A stretch of DNA of 35,829 nucleotides from Candidatus Zhuqueibacterota bacterium (GCA_016928775.1 JAFGKD010000035.1:1-35829); one strand, 5' to 3'. Positions 17,366 to 26,314 are shown, counted from the stretch's first letter. Numbers and translations are program-made. The notes: a model not told the origin generated them from the sequence alone.

Positions 17366-18319
17366 ATGACTCCGGATACAACAGGCACATTATTTCTTCC
17401 GCCGCAGAGCTCGACATTAGCGGGTGAGGTTGACGCCCTGTTCAATTTTGTCCTGTACGTGTCGATCGTGTTTTTCCTGATCATTGTTTTGGGCTCCGCC
17501 TATTTTGCCCTTCGCTATCGCAAACGGCGCACCGAGCAGCTTGATACTGCGCCGTCACACAGCGCTGCCCTTGAGCTGGCATGGACGATCATCCCGGTGA
17601 TTTTGGTTTTTACCACTTTTTTCTGGGGATTCAAAGTCTATCTGAAAATGCACATTGTACCCAAAGATGCCATTGAAGTCAAGGTCACGGCGCAAAAATG
17701 GTTTTGGTCTTTTGATTATACCAAAGAGAATGTTAACAGCGTGAACGAGCTGGTGGTGCCGGTCAATAAACCGGTGCAGCTCACCATGTCATCCACTGAT
17801 GTGATTCACAGCTTTTATGTTCCCGGATTTCGCATAAAGATGGACGTCTTGCCCAATCGTTACACCGTCACCTGGTTCGAGGCGTCGAATCCGGGTAGCT
17901 ATGATCTTTTTTGCAGTGAATATTGCGGTAGTGGTCATTCGGAAATGATCGGCAAAGTACGCGCCGTATCGGATCGTGACTATAAAGAATGGCTGGACTC
18001 AGTCGGTTTAGGCGGTGAAGAAATTCCACTGATTGAACTTGGCGCCAAAGCCTATTCAGCAAAAGCATGCAACACGTGCCACAGCATCGACGGTCGCCCC
18101 GGCATTGGTCCAAGTTTTAAAGGTCACTTTGGCAGCCAGCAAAAGATGGCTGACGGCACGACCGTCACCGTGGATGAAAACTATGTGCGGGAATCCATCT
18201 TGAATCCAAACGCCAAAGTGGTACAGGGCTATCAGTCCGTCATGCCATCCTATCAGGGTTTGCTCAAGGGCCGCGAGATTGATGCACTCATTGAATATAT
18301 AAAATCTTTGCAGGAATAG
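17366..18319 (+). CDS. coxB: Cytochrome c oxidase subunit II with fused cytochrome c domain (caa3 type)
   Basis: A 317-residue subunit II. It has two N-terminal membrane helices (about 26-50 and 70-92) and then a cupredoxin domain with the complete CuA ligand set: the histidine in DVIHSFYVPG, and CSEYCGSGHSEM from residue 183. A C-terminal class I cytochrome c domain follows, with CNTCH at 235-239 and VMPSYQGLLKG supplying the distal methionine. The fusion defines a caa3-type oxidase, which can accept electrons directly from alternative complex III without a soluble cytochrome c. It is the first of four structural oxidase genes. Confidence 0.95.
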   Translation: MTPDTTGTLFLPPQSSTLAGEVDALFNFVLYVSIVFFLIIVLGSAYFALRYRKRRTEQLDTAPSHSAALELAWTIIPVILVFTTFFWGFKVYLKMHIVPKDAIEVKVTAQKWFWSFDYTKENVNSVNELVVPVNKPVQLTMSSTDVIHSFYVPGFRIKMDVLPNRYTVTWFEASNPGSYDLFCSEYCGSGHSEMIGKVRAVSDRDYKEWLDSVGLGGEEIPLIELGAKAYSAKACNTCHSIDGRPGIGPSFKGHFGSQQKMADGTTVTVDENYVRESILNPNAKVVQGYQSVMPSYQGLLKGREIDALIEYIKSLQE

Positions 18320-18328
18320 GACATTCGA

Positions 18329-19933
18329 ATGAACGCAGCACTGGAACAGAGTTATCTCAAAAATCCCAAAGGACTCACCTCCTGGCTTTTCACCAGGGAT
18401 CATAAACGAATCGGCCTGATGTATTTGTACGCCATCATGTTTTTTTTCTTTCTCGGTGGTGTATTTGCGCTGCTCATTCGGCTCGAGCTGCTCAGCCCCG
18501 GCAAGACAATAATGAGTGCCGATCAATATAACCAGGCGTTCACGCTGCACGGTGCCATTATGATCTTTCTTTTTATCATTCCGGCCATACCCGCAGCACT
18601 TGGCAATTTTATCCTGCCGTTGTTGATCGGCGCTCGAGACGTCGCTTTTCCAAAGCTCAATCTGGCGTCGTTTTATATATATGTCGCCGGCGCACTGTTC
18701 GCCATCTATTCCATCATCACCGGTGCTGTTGATACCGGATGGACTTTTTATACGCCTTACAGCACAGAATCAACAACGTCTGTCATTTCCATGACTTTTG
18801 CGGTTTTTATTCTTGGTTTTTCTTCCATATTTACCGGATTAAATTTTATTGTCACGATTCACAAGCTGCGGGCTCCGGGATTGACCTGGTTCAAACAGCC
18901 GCTTTTTGTCTGGGGGCTCTATGCGACAGCGATCATTCAGGTTTTGGCAACACCGGTTTTGAGCATTACGCTGGTGCTTCTTATCCTCGAAAGAGTCTTT
19001 GGCATCGGCATTTTTGATCCGGCTATGGGCGGCGATCCAGTACTCTATCAGCACTTTTTCTGGTTTTATTCGCACCCGGCCGTTTATATCATGATTTTGC
19101 CGGGCATGGGCATCATCAGCGAAACGATCACGGTGTTTTCGCGCAAAAAGATATTCGGCTATAACGCCATTGCGTTCTCCAGTCTCGCCATTGCTTTTGT
19201 CAGTTTTTTGGTCTGGGGACATCATATGTTCACCAGCGGCCAATCCGAAATTGCCGCGATGATATTTTCATTTCTGACTTTTTTGGTCGGCATACCATCA
19301 GGCATTAAAACCTTTAACTGGCTGGCGACACTTTACAAGGGTCAGATATCTTTTGAAGCACCAATGATCTATACTTTGTCCTTTCTCTTTCTTTTTACCA
19401 TAGGCGGCTTGACCGGCATCTTTTTAGGCGCTCTGGCCCTTAATGTGCATTTGCATGATACCTACTTTGTCGTCGCGCATTTTCATTACGTTATGATGGG
19501 GGGGACAGTGATGGCGTTTTTGGCAGGTTTGCACTACTGGTGGCCGAAAATCTTTGGTCGTCTGTATAATGAAACCGCTGCCAAGATTGGCGCGATCCTG
19601 GTGTTTGTCGGATTCAATATGACATTTTTTTCGCAATTTATTCTTGGCTCTCAAGGTATGCCTCGACGCTATTATAACTATCTCGATCAGTTTCAGCCCC
19701 TGCATGCATTTTCATCGTTTGGCTCGTTTGTGTTGGGGATTGGCTTTTTTGTTATGTTAGTCTACCTGGTGCATTCATTATTCAAAGGTAAAACCCCTGG
19801 ATACAATCCATGGGGCGGATTGACGCTGGAATGGACTGTTCCATCACCGCCACCACCGCACAATTTTGACAAAATTCCCGAGATCACGCACGGTCCCTAC
19901 GATTATGATAAAATTCTGGTAAAGAGAAACTAG
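18329..19933 (+). CDS. coxA: Cytochrome c oxidase subunit I, A2-type heme-copper oxidase
   Basis: The catalytic 12-helix subunit of 534 residues that reduces oxygen at heme a3/CuB and pumps protons. The low-spin heme ligand lies in FTLHGAIM, the CuB ligands are H249 and H298-H299, and the heme ligands are H384 and H386 in [10 protein letters not shown]. The helix VI motif is YSHPAVY (247-253), which lacks the glutamate of A1 enzymes (GHPEVY) and has the tyrosine-serine pair of A2 enzymes such as the Rhodothermus caa3 oxidase. The cross-linked tyrosine Y253 and the K-channel lysine (SGIKTFNW) are present. Confidence 0.97.
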   Translation: MNAALEQSYLKNPKGLTSWLFTRDHKRIGLMYLYAIMFFFFLGGVFALLIRLELLSPGKTIMSADQYNQAFTLHGAIMIFLFIIPAIPAALGNFILPLLIGARDVAFPKLNLASFYIYVAGALFAIYSIITGAVDTGWTFYTPYSTESTTSVISMTFAVFILGFSSIFTGLNFIVTIHKLRAPGLTWFKQPLFVWGLYATAIIQVLATPVLSITLVLLILERVFGIGIFDPAMGGDPVLYQHFFWFYSHPAVYIMILPGMGIISETITVFSRKKIFGYNAIAFSSLAIAFVSFLVWGHHMFTSGQSEIAAMIFSFLTFLVGIPSGIKTFNWLATLYKGQISFEAPMIYTLSFLFLFTIGGLTGIFLGALALNVHLHDTYFVVAHFHYVMMGGTVMAFLAGLHYWWPKIFGRLYNETAAKIGAILVFVGFNMTFFSQFILGSQGMPRRYYNYLDQFQPLHAFSSFGSFVLGIGFFVMLVYLVHSLFKGKTPGYNPWGGLTLEWTVPSPPPPHNFDKIPEITHGPYDYDKILVKRN

Positions 19934-19944
19934 GCAGGATTTGT

Positions 19945-20592
19945 ATGGCGAATACTCCTTCACATCCTTTTTATTTGCAGCATCACTTTTCCGATGCGCA
20001 GCAACAAAAGGATTCGGCCAAATTCGGAATGTGGATATTTCTCCTCACCGAAATCCTTCTGTTCGGAGGATTGTTTTGTGCCTATGCCGTCTTTCGCGCA
20101 TGGAATCACGAGATGTTTTACAATGCCCATCTTGCCCTCGATCGCGTGTTAGGGACAATCAATACTTTTATCCTCATCACCAGTTCTCTCACAATGGCGC
20201 TGGCCATTCGCGGGCTGCAGGTGAATAAAGCCAGGCAAGCGGCTCTCTACCTCGGCGCCACACTTGTTTTTGCTGCTATTTTTCTGGTTATAAAATATTT
20301 TGAATATGAACACAAAATCCATCTCGGTCAGCTGCCAGGGAAATATTATACCTATACCGGTGTTGCGGGGACAAATCCGCATATCTTTTTCAGCATCTAT
20401 TTTGTCATGACCGGCCTGCATGGATTGCACATTGTTGGTGGCATGATCGTCATTGCCATGATGCTTGTGAACACCCTCAGAGGAAAGTATTCAAACGAGT
20501 ATTATACACCTGTCGAATTGATTGGGCTCTACTGGCATCTGGTTGACCTGATTTGGATTTATCTGTTTCCTTTTTTATATTTAATAGGATAA
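19945..20592 (+). CDS. coxC: Cytochrome c oxidase subunit III
   Basis: A 215-residue membrane protein with five hydrophobic helices, matching the short bacterial caa3 form of subunit III that lacks the first two helices. Typical features are KFGMWIFLLTEILLFGGLFC with the conserved glutamate, GLHGLHIVGGM with the histidine pair, and YWHLVDLIWIYLFPFLYL at the C terminus. AGGA lies six bases upstream of ATG 19945. It is flanked by coxA and coxD. Confidence 0.95.
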   Translation: MANTPSHPFYLQHHFSDAQQQKDSAKFGMWIFLLTEILLFGGLFCAYAVFRAWNHEMFYNAHLALDRVLGTINTFILITSSLTMALAIRGLQVNKARQAALYLGATLVFAAIFLVIKYFEYEHKIHLGQLPGKYYTYTGVAGTNPHIFFSIYFVMTGLHGLHIVGGMIVIAMMLVNTLRGKYSNEYYTPVELIGLYWHLVDLIWIYLFPFLYLIG

Positions 20593-20595
20593 GAT

Positions 20596-20985
20596 ATGAG
20601 TGAGCAGCATAAGGAACATATTCTGCCGATTAAAGCATATCTCGGTGTTGCCGGCGCACTATTTATCCTGACGATGGTCACCGTCGCTGTTTCGTATATA
20701 AATTTAGGCGGATGGAATGCTGTTGTGGCAGTGAGCATTGCCTCGTTCAAGGTATCGCTCGTGGCCCTTTTTTTTATGCATTTAAAATATGACAACAAGA
20801 TCAATCTTTTTATTTTTTTGATCGGTATTTCGTTCGTCACTCTGTTTATTATCTTTACCATGTTTGACACCTTGCGGCGTGCTGATATCTATGAAATTAA
20901 AGCCAAACCGATCAAAGAAAAGGCGCACATCTACGAGAGAGCTCCGGATGATTCAACGCAACAATCCGATGCAGCACAACATTAA
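20596..20985 (+). CDS. coxD: Cytochrome c oxidase subunit IV (prokaryotic type)
   Basis: A 129-residue protein with three hydrophobic helices, of the prokaryotic subunit IV family. The helix containing FKVSLVALFFMHLKYDNK is the family hallmark. The C-terminal 30 residues are hydrophilic and rich in lysine, glutamate and glutamine. It is a small accessory subunit stabilising the oxidase core. It begins three bases after coxC with AGGAT upstream. Confidence 0.92.
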   Translation: MSEQHKEHILPIKAYLGVAGALFILTMVTVAVSYINLGGWNAVVAVSIASFKVSLVALFFMHLKYDNKINLFIFLIGISFVTLFIIFTMFDTLRRADIYEIKAKPIKEKAHIYERAPDDSTQQSDAAQH

Positions 20986-21012
20986 TGTCATTATCGTGGG
21001 AGGGAGTGAGCG

Positions 21013-21951
21013 ATGCGACTCTATAAAAAGTTCGCATTATTATCGATCTTTGTGACCTATTTTCTCATTTTTTTAGGTGGACTCGTCAGGGTTTCGGGTG
21101 CTGGGCTCGGTTGTCCGGACTGGCCAAAATGTTTTGGCCGATGGATTCCACCGATCAGTGCGAGTCAGCTACCACCGGAATTCGCCCCGGAGACGTTCAA
21201 TTTTACTCTCGCCTGGATTGAATACATCAATCGACTCGTCGGTGTGCTGGTTGGGCTGGTGATCCTGGTTACCGCCATTTTAGCGCTGCTCTATTATCGA
21301 AAAAAGCTGCACGTACTTTTATCGTCATTATTGGCCGCGCTTATTGTCGCTTACCAGGGATGGCAGGGGAGTCGTGTCGTTGCCTCGGAATTGGAGCCGA
21401 TCGTTGTTTCATTCCATATGATCATCGCTTTTGTGATCATTAGCCTGCTCATTTATGCCGCGCTGCAAGCGCACTATAGCGATGCTGATACTGACAAAAT
21501 CGGATTGTTTCCGCGCAATACCTCTCTAATTGTTCTCGTTTTATGGATAGGGACGATTATCCAGGTCCTGCTCGGAACGACTGTGAGAGGAGCGATCGAG
21601 CACGCTAATCGAGATTATCCGCTGCTATTTGGCGCAGAGCTGTTAGCCAAAGTCGGTGCGATCGACGAGCTGCATATGGCAACCGGCATCCTTCTGGTTA
21701 TTGCGCTGGTTGTCTTGAGTTGGTACGTGCTAAAAAAGTCACACAACATATCAACTTTAATGCGACAAACAACCTGGGGGATTATTGTTCTCAGTTTTGC
21801 ACAACTGGTCATCGGGCACTTTTTGGTATTCATCGGTCTGCCTGAACTTGTGCAACTCCTGCATCTATGGTTGGCGAGTTTATTGATTGGCGGACTGCTT
21901 TTATTGTTCGTTTCCATTCAAAAAGGAGGGAGGCTGGCGAATGTCGACTAA
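21013..21951 (+). CDS. ctaA: Heme A synthase (CtaA/Cox15 family)
   Basis: A membrane enzyme that oxidises heme O to heme A for the oxidase. The 312-residue protein has eight hydrophobic helices. GLVRVSGAGLGCPDWPKCFG includes the conserved cysteine pair (C-x5-C). Histidine-containing helices are VVSFHMIIAFV, DELHMATGILL and LLHLWLASLL. In the first helical pair the sequence reads EYINR, where Bacillus-type enzymes have E-x-x-H-R; the asparagine variant also occurs, as I recall, in Bacteroidota enzymes. A strong GGAGGGAG site precedes ATG 21013. Confidence 0.93.
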   Translation: MRLYKKFALLSIFVTYFLIFLGGLVRVSGAGLGCPDWPKCFGRWIPPISASQLPPEFAPETFNFTLAWIEYINRLVGVLVGLVILVTAILALLYYRKKLHVLLSSLLAALIVAYQGWQGSRVVASELEPIVVSFHMIIAFVIISLLIYAALQAHYSDADTDKIGLFPRNTSLIVLVLWIGTIIQVLLGTTVRGAIEHANRDYPLLFGAELLAKVGAIDELHMATGILLVIALVVLSWYVLKKSHNISTLMRQTTWGIIVLSFAQLVIGHFLVFIGLPELVQLLHLWLASLLIGGLLLLFVSIQKGGRLANVD

Positions 21952-22543
21952 CTCTTTACCAAAAGGATTCGTTTTTGGAATTATCTTTGCGTTTTTATTA
22001 GCAGTAGGTGCTGCACTGGTGATCAGCGCAGCGCACTACTCCCGAGCAAATCTGCCTGTCCTGGGTTCGGCCCCTGATTTTACCTTGACCGAGCGAAGTG
22101 GCGAACCATTTTCATCTGAGGATATGCGAGGAACACTGTGGCTCGTTGATTTTATTTTTACTCATTGCCAAGCCGCCTGTCCGGTCATGAGCGGACATAT
22201 GGCTGAACTTTACAAGCTCTATGCTCACTCGGATAAAATAAGATTTTTATCGATTTCCGTTGATCCGGAGCGCGATACCATGGAGGTGTTACAAGATTAT
22301 GCCGACAAACAAGGTGTCACGGATAATCGGTGGATGTTTGTACGCGGTGAGATTGATTATATCATTGAAATCTGTGAGCAGGGATTTATGCTGCCCGCCG
22401 AGAATTTACCGATGGGACATTCAACAAAATTTGTTCTTGTCGATCAAGTGGGACAAATACGCGGCTATTATGATGCCCTTGATGATCCCGACATTGACGT
22501 GCTAAAAACGCATATCCGTGAATTGGCGAGGCAGATGAAATGA
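21941..22543 (+). CDS. sco: Second Sco/SenC copper chaperone
   Basis: A 200-residue Sco protein with an N-terminal membrane anchor (about 8-30) and a thioredoxin fold carrying CQAAC at 76-80 and the conserved histidine in MGHSTKFVLVD. It is shorter than the Sco at 16462 and lacks its C-terminal helix, so it belongs to the classical Sco form. Two Sco proteins in one operon may divide copper insertion and thiol reduction of CuA, or serve CuA and CuB separately; this is inference. ATG 21941 follows GGAGGGAGG and overlaps the ctaA end by 11 bases. Confidence 0.92.
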   Translation: MSTNSLPKGFVFGIIFAFLLAVGAALVISAAHYSRANLPVLGSAPDFTLTERSGEPFSSEDMRGTLWLVDFIFTHCQAACPVMSGHMAELYKLYAHSDKIRFLSISVDPERDTMEVLQDYADKQGVTDNRWMFVRGEIDYIIEICEQGFMLPAENLPMGHSTKFVLVDQVGQIRGYYDALDDPDIDVLKTHIRELARQMK

Positions 22544-22953
22544 ATACACCGCTGCACCCTACGCTCAACGCGATCCTCAATTTTTGTGCGATGATATTGC
22601 TTGTTTTGGGTTTTGTGAATATCAAAAAAAGGAAAATACCGGATCACAAAAAATTCATGCTTGCGGCGCTCGTGATTTCTCTGCTATTTTTGGCGTCATA
22701 TCTTTATTATCATTACCATTCCGGATCAACGCCATATCCGCATTATGACTGGACACGAATCCTCTATTTTAGCATTTTACTTCCGCATATCATTTTGGCA
22801 GCAGTGCAAACGCCATTTATCCTTTATATAGTTTGGCAGGCCTGGAAGGGCAATTTTGCGCGGCACAAAAAAATTGCCTGGTGGATTTGGCCTGTTTGGA
22901 TGTTTGTATCAATCAGCGGTGTTGTCGTCTATCTCATGCTCTATCAGTTTTAA
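22540..22953 (+). CDS. DUF420 membrane protein, oxidase assembly
   Basis: A 137-residue protein with four hydrophobic helices and conserved histidines: LHPTLNA near the N terminus, YYHYHSG and LLPHIILA in the middle, RHKKIAWW towards the C terminus. This is the DUF420 (YozB-like) family, found next to heme-copper oxidase genes and implicated in oxidase maturation in some Firmicutes. The histidines suggest heme or metal handling. ATG 22540 overlaps the sco stop by four bases; this is the last gene of the respiratory operon. Confidence 0.88.
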   Translation: MNTPLHPTLNAILNFCAMILLVLGFVNIKKRKIPDHKKFMLAALVISLLFLASYLYYHYHSGSTPYPHYDWTRILYFSILLPHIILAAVQTPFILYIVWQAWKGNFARHKKIAWWIWPVWMFVSISGVVVYLMLYQF

Positions 22954-22973
22954 CTTTAGCCTCCAGCTTTATC

Positions 22974-23002
22974 TTGTGCCCAGTTATTTTTTTTGCTATA
23001 TT
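22974..23002 (+). promoter_or_regulatory. Probable promoter of the downstream unit, identical to the act promoter
   Basis: TTGTGC (22974-22979) and TATATT (22997-23002) with a 17-base, T-rich spacer repeat exactly the hexamers and spacing seen at 8723-8751. It lies in the 99-base gap between the DUF420 gene and the exported protein at 23053. Confidence 0.5.
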
Positions 23003-23052
23003 GTTTTGCTCAGGCCAATAAATGAATCGATGGTGAAAGGAGGGACGCAGTA

Positions 23053-23709
23053 ATGAGGCGAAACACATTAGCAGTGTTTTTTATCTCCTTGATAGTACTC
23101 TTGCAATTCCCGGCTGCAGCCCAAACAAACGGCGTACGAGCGCGTGTTTCTGCTGATTCTGGTAAATATTATGTCGAAGTGAACAATCTTTTGCTCGATT
23201 TTGTTTTCGCGGGCTATGGTCTTTATGCGCCTGGGGATTACCCCATCCTCACGGAATTTCCGCTGGCCAATGGCGAAAAAGTCCGCTTTGACCGAGTGAA
23301 GGAAGTCACTTTTTCGCCGGAGCGCGTTTTTTGGAAAGAATATGTTGAATACGATAAACGCAAAGAATATTTAAATGTCGATGAAAATGGCTATCGGCAT
23401 TGGAGCGAAATAGAGGTCAATGTGCGACTTGTGGACTGGGAAAACAATTTCATTCATTCACGCTTGAAACGACCCGAATCCTCTGATATCTATCTTCGTG
23501 GTGAGACCAGTCGGGGGGAATTGGAACTACAAGTGGATCAAGAAAACGGGAAAAAAGTGCATATCATATTTCGACCCAATTTTGTTATGCAATGTACCGG
23601 AGAAAAGTCGCACCTGTTTCCAAATTCGGCATTCAAATATTGCCCGATTTGTGGCAAACCGCTGATTAAATGGACACCACAAAATATCCAGAAAGAGACG
23701 ACGCGGTGA
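23053..23709 (+). CDS. Exported protein of unknown function with C-terminal zinc-knuckle-like motif
   Basis: I do not recognise the family. The 218-residue protein starts with a clear signal peptide (positive MRR, a hydrophobic core, AAAQ cleavage site near residue 23). The body alternates charged and aromatic beta-like strands (KVRFDRVKEVTFSPERVFWKEYVEY). Near the C terminus, C181, H187, C197 and C200 (C-x5-H-x9-CPICGKPL) form a pattern like a zinc knuckle, which is normal in cytosolic proteins but unusual in exported ones. A strong AAAGGAGG site precedes ATG 23053, and a putative promoter lies 50 bases upstream. Its position just after the respiratory operon could mean a metal-related periplasmic role, but nothing shows this directly. 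Confidence 0.8.
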   Translation: MRRNTLAVFFISLIVLLQFPAAAQTNGVRARVSADSGKYYVEVNNLLLDFVFAGYGLYAPGDYPILTEFPLANGEKVRFDRVKEVTFSPERVFWKEYVEYDKRKEYLNVDENGYRHWSEIEVNVRLVDWENNFIHSRLKRPESSDIYLRGETSRGELELQVDQENGKKVHIIFRPNFVMQCTGEKSHLFPNSAFKYCPICGKPLIKWTPQNIQKETTR

Positions 23710-23755
23710 TATTATATCGATATGGCCAGGGCTGACCTTTATTGAGTACTGATTT

Positions 23756-24289
23756 ATGGGTGTGATACGACTTTCCTCTCCGGTTCGTTTAATTGCGGCC
23801 ATTTGCTATCTTGCAGCAGAGCAAAAGGAATCAGCACTTGTCAAGATGAAAGATGCCTTTGGACCCGTTCTGGGCAGCTCTGCGCCATTTGAATTTAACT
23901 TTACGACTTATTATGAACACGAAATGGGATCGCACCTAAAAAAGCAGTTTTTTTCATTCCTCAATCTTGTTGATCCGAGCGAAATTCCGGACATCAAAAT
24001 AAAAACGAATGATCTTGAAAAGCTGTTTGCTGTCAATGACAATCGTACTGTCAATATTGATCCTGGATATATCGAAGCCGCCAAGCTTGTTTTAGCAACG
24101 ACAAAAAATTATAACCATCGAATCTATATTGCCAAGGGAATTTATGGCGATGTGCAACTCTTTTGGCAAAACGGCCGTTTTCATCCGAATCCTTGGACCT
24201 ATCCCGATTATAAGCAGCCAGATATTTTGGATTTTTTTGCAAGCGTAAGAAATAGTTATTTTGCAAAAATTAAAAAGGAAGCAAATTAG
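23756..24289 (+). CDS. DUF4416 family protein
   Basis: A 177-residue soluble protein. The stretch RTVNIDPGYIEAAKLVLATT, continuing through KNYNHRIYIAKGIYGDVQL, is the hallmark of DUF4416, a family of unassigned function. No membrane segment or signal is visible. It ends one base inside the purM start (TAGTG), so the two are probably co-translated. The ribosome-binding site before ATG 23756 is poor. Confidence 0.85.
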   Translation: MGVIRLSSPVRLIAAICYLAAEQKESALVKMKDAFGPVLGSSAPFEFNFTTYYEHEMGSHLKKQFFSFLNLVDPSEIPDIKIKTNDLEKLFAVNDNRTVNIDPGYIEAAKLVLATTKNYNHRIYIAKGIYGDVQLFWQNGRFHPNPWTYPDYKQPDILDFFASVRNSYFAKIKKEAN

Positions 24290-25302
24290 TGGCAATCAGT
24301 TACAAAAGTTCAGGTGTTGACCTGGACGCCGCAGAAGCGGCAACAAAAAAAATATCCGCCCTGGCAAAATCGACCTTTAATGCACATGTTCTGAATGAAA
24401 TTGGCTTATTTGCCGGATTTTATGAAATTGATACAAAAAAATATCCAGAGCCGGTTCTTGTCACCAGCATTGACGGGGTGGGGACAAAGCTCAAAATCGC
24501 CTTTATAATGGATATTCATGATACGGTCGGGCAAGATCTCGTCAATCATTGTGTGAATGATATTATGACAACCGGAGCAGATCCGTTAGCATTCACGGAC
24601 TATATTGGTACTCTTGAATTGCAGCCAGAAAAAATTGCGGCGATCATAAAAGGAATGTCGATAGCGTGTCGAGAAAATGACTGCGCTCTTATTGGCGGCG
24701 AAACTGCTGAAATGCCGGGATTTTACGCGCCTGGCGAATATGATCTGGCGGGATCAATTTTTGGTATCATCAACAAAAGTGATGTCATTAACGGCAGCAA
24801 CGTCACACCAGGGGATGTATTGCTTGGAATTCCATCCAATGGTTTACATACCAATGGTTACTCGTTGGCACGTAAAGTTATACTTGAAGTCAACGGGATT
24901 TCATTAGATGATTATGTTGCCGAGTTATCCGCGAGCTGGGGTGAGGTATTGTTAAAGATTCACAAGAGCTACAAAAAAGCCATTGAATTGGTTCGTTTTC
25001 TTCCGGGCTTGCATGGTATCAGCCACATCACTGGCGGGGGAATTGCCGGCAATACAGTACGTTTGTTGCGGGCTGGGCTGACTCTCAAAATTGATTGGAC
25101 CGCCTGGATACCTTTGCCTGAGTTTCAACTTTTACAGCAGTTAGGCAATATTTCAAATGCCGAAATGCGTCGAGCATTTAATCTGGGAATTGGTCTTGTC
25201 TTGATTGTATCGCAAGATTCGGTCGATTCTATAATGAATATTTTAAAAAAGAATGGCGAAATCGTGCACGTTATAGGGCAGGTTGTTAAAAGTGATACAT
25301 GA
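24289..25302 (+). CDS. purM: Phosphoribosylformylglycinamidine cyclo-ligase
   Basis: AIR synthetase, the fifth step of de novo purine synthesis: it closes the imidazole ring of FGAM using ATP. It has 337 residues, the usual length. ATP-binding and dimer motifs are present: SIDGVGTKLKIAF, VNDIMTTGADPLAFTDYI, IGGETAEMPGFY and HGISHITGGGIAGN. Start GTG 24289 overlaps the DUF4416 stop by one base, with GGAAG at about ten bases upstream. No other purine genes are nearby except apt (salvage) at 28001. Confidence 0.95.
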   Translation: MAISYKSSGVDLDAAEAATKKISALAKSTFNAHVLNEIGLFAGFYEIDTKKYPEPVLVTSIDGVGTKLKIAFIMDIHDTVGQDLVNHCVNDIMTTGADPLAFTDYIGTLELQPEKIAAIIKGMSIACRENDCALIGGETAEMPGFYAPGEYDLAGSIFGIINKSDVINGSNVTPGDVLLGIPSNGLHTNGYSLARKVILEVNGISLDDYVAELSASWGEVLLKIHKSYKKAIELVRFLPGLHGISHITGGGIAGNTVRLLRAGLTLKIDWTAWIPLPEFQLLQQLGNISNAEMRRAFNLGIGLVLIVSQDSVDSIMNILKKNGEIVHVIGQVVKSDT

Positions 25303-26314
25303 AAGTAATCGATTAAAGGTCGCGATTTTAGGCGCTGGCAGTTGGGGGATTGCTTTGGGCAATCATTGCCAGAGCATCGGCCATGATGTTCGTTTGTGGG
25401 AATTTGATCCCGTTGCTGCCAGAAGACTGGAGCAACAGCGCGAACGACCGCAGGTTTTAAAAAATATACGAATTCATGATTCAATAAACATAACCAATGA
25501 CTTGAATGCATCCATAAAGAATGCTGAATTGATTCTGCTTGTGGTGCCATCGCATGTTTGTCGATCCGTATTGAAGCAATTGACTCAATCTCAGATACAA
25601 TCGAATGCTGTTATTGTCAATTGTGCAAAAGGAATCGAAATAGAAACCCTCAAACGCATATCAGAGATTGTTGAGCAAGAGCTGCCTTCATTTACCCCTC
25701 GTTATGCTGTCTTATCCGGTCCAAGCCATGCCGAAGAAGTGGCGCGGGAGATCCCAACCGCTGTTGTCGTCGCTTCGACCGACGAATTGGTTGGTCGTTT
25801 TGTACAGCAATCTCTCAATAGTTTTCATTTCCGTATCTACCGAAGCAGAGACGTGGTTGGCGTTGAACTTGGCGGTTCATTAAAAAATGTTATCGCCATT
25901 GCCGCCGGCATTTGTGATGGCGCGGGATTTGGCGATAACACCAAAGCAGCATTGCAGCCGCGTGGTTTGGCAGAAATGTCCCGGCTTGGCCAAAAACTCG
26001 GAGCAAATCCACTTACATTTGCCGGGCTCTCGGGTATGGGCGATTTGATTGTCACATGCATGAGTCGACATAGCAGAAATCGCTATCTTGGCGAAGAAAT
26101 CGGCAAAGGGAAAAAATTAGCGCACGTTCTTGAATCTATGACAATGGTCGCTGAAGGTGTTCGAACAAGCCAGGCCGTGGTGAAATTGGCATCACGAGAA
26201 GATGTCGAAATGCCGATCAGCTTTCAAGTCTTCGATATATTGTTCAAGGATAAGGAACCAAAGCAAGCGTTGCACGAACTCTTTGCCCGCGAGGTAAAAC
26301 CGGAAATTTGGTGA
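25292..26314 (+). CDS. gpsA: Glycerol-3-phosphate dehydrogenase [NAD(P)+]
   Basis: It reduces dihydroxyacetone phosphate to sn-glycerol-3-phosphate, the backbone of phospholipids. The 340-residue protein has a Rossmann motif GAGSWGIALG, NCAKGIE, LSGPSHAEEVAREIPTAVV, the catalytic-lysine region GGSLKNVIAIAAGI, and NTKAAL-x2-RGLAEM, followed by GLSGMGDLIVTCMS. GTG 25292 overlaps the purM end by 11 bases; TTG 25283 is possible but less likely. The overlap suggests co-transcription with purM. Confidence 0.94.
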   Translation: MIHESNRLKVAILGAGSWGIALGNHCQSIGHDVRLWEFDPVAARRLEQQRERPQVLKNIRIHDSINITNDLNASIKNAELILLVVPSHVCRSVLKQLTQSQIQSNAVIVNCAKGIEIETLKRISEIVEQELPSFTPRYAVLSGPSHAEEVAREIPTAVVVASTDELVGRFVQQSLNSFHFRIYRSRDVVGVELGGSLKNVIAIAAGICDGAGFGDNTKAALQPRGLAEMSRLGQKLGANPLTFAGLSGMGDLIVTCMSRHSRNRYLGEEIGKGKKLAHVLESMTMVAEGVRTSQAVVKLASREDVEMPISFQVFDILFKDKEPKQALHELFAREVKPEIW

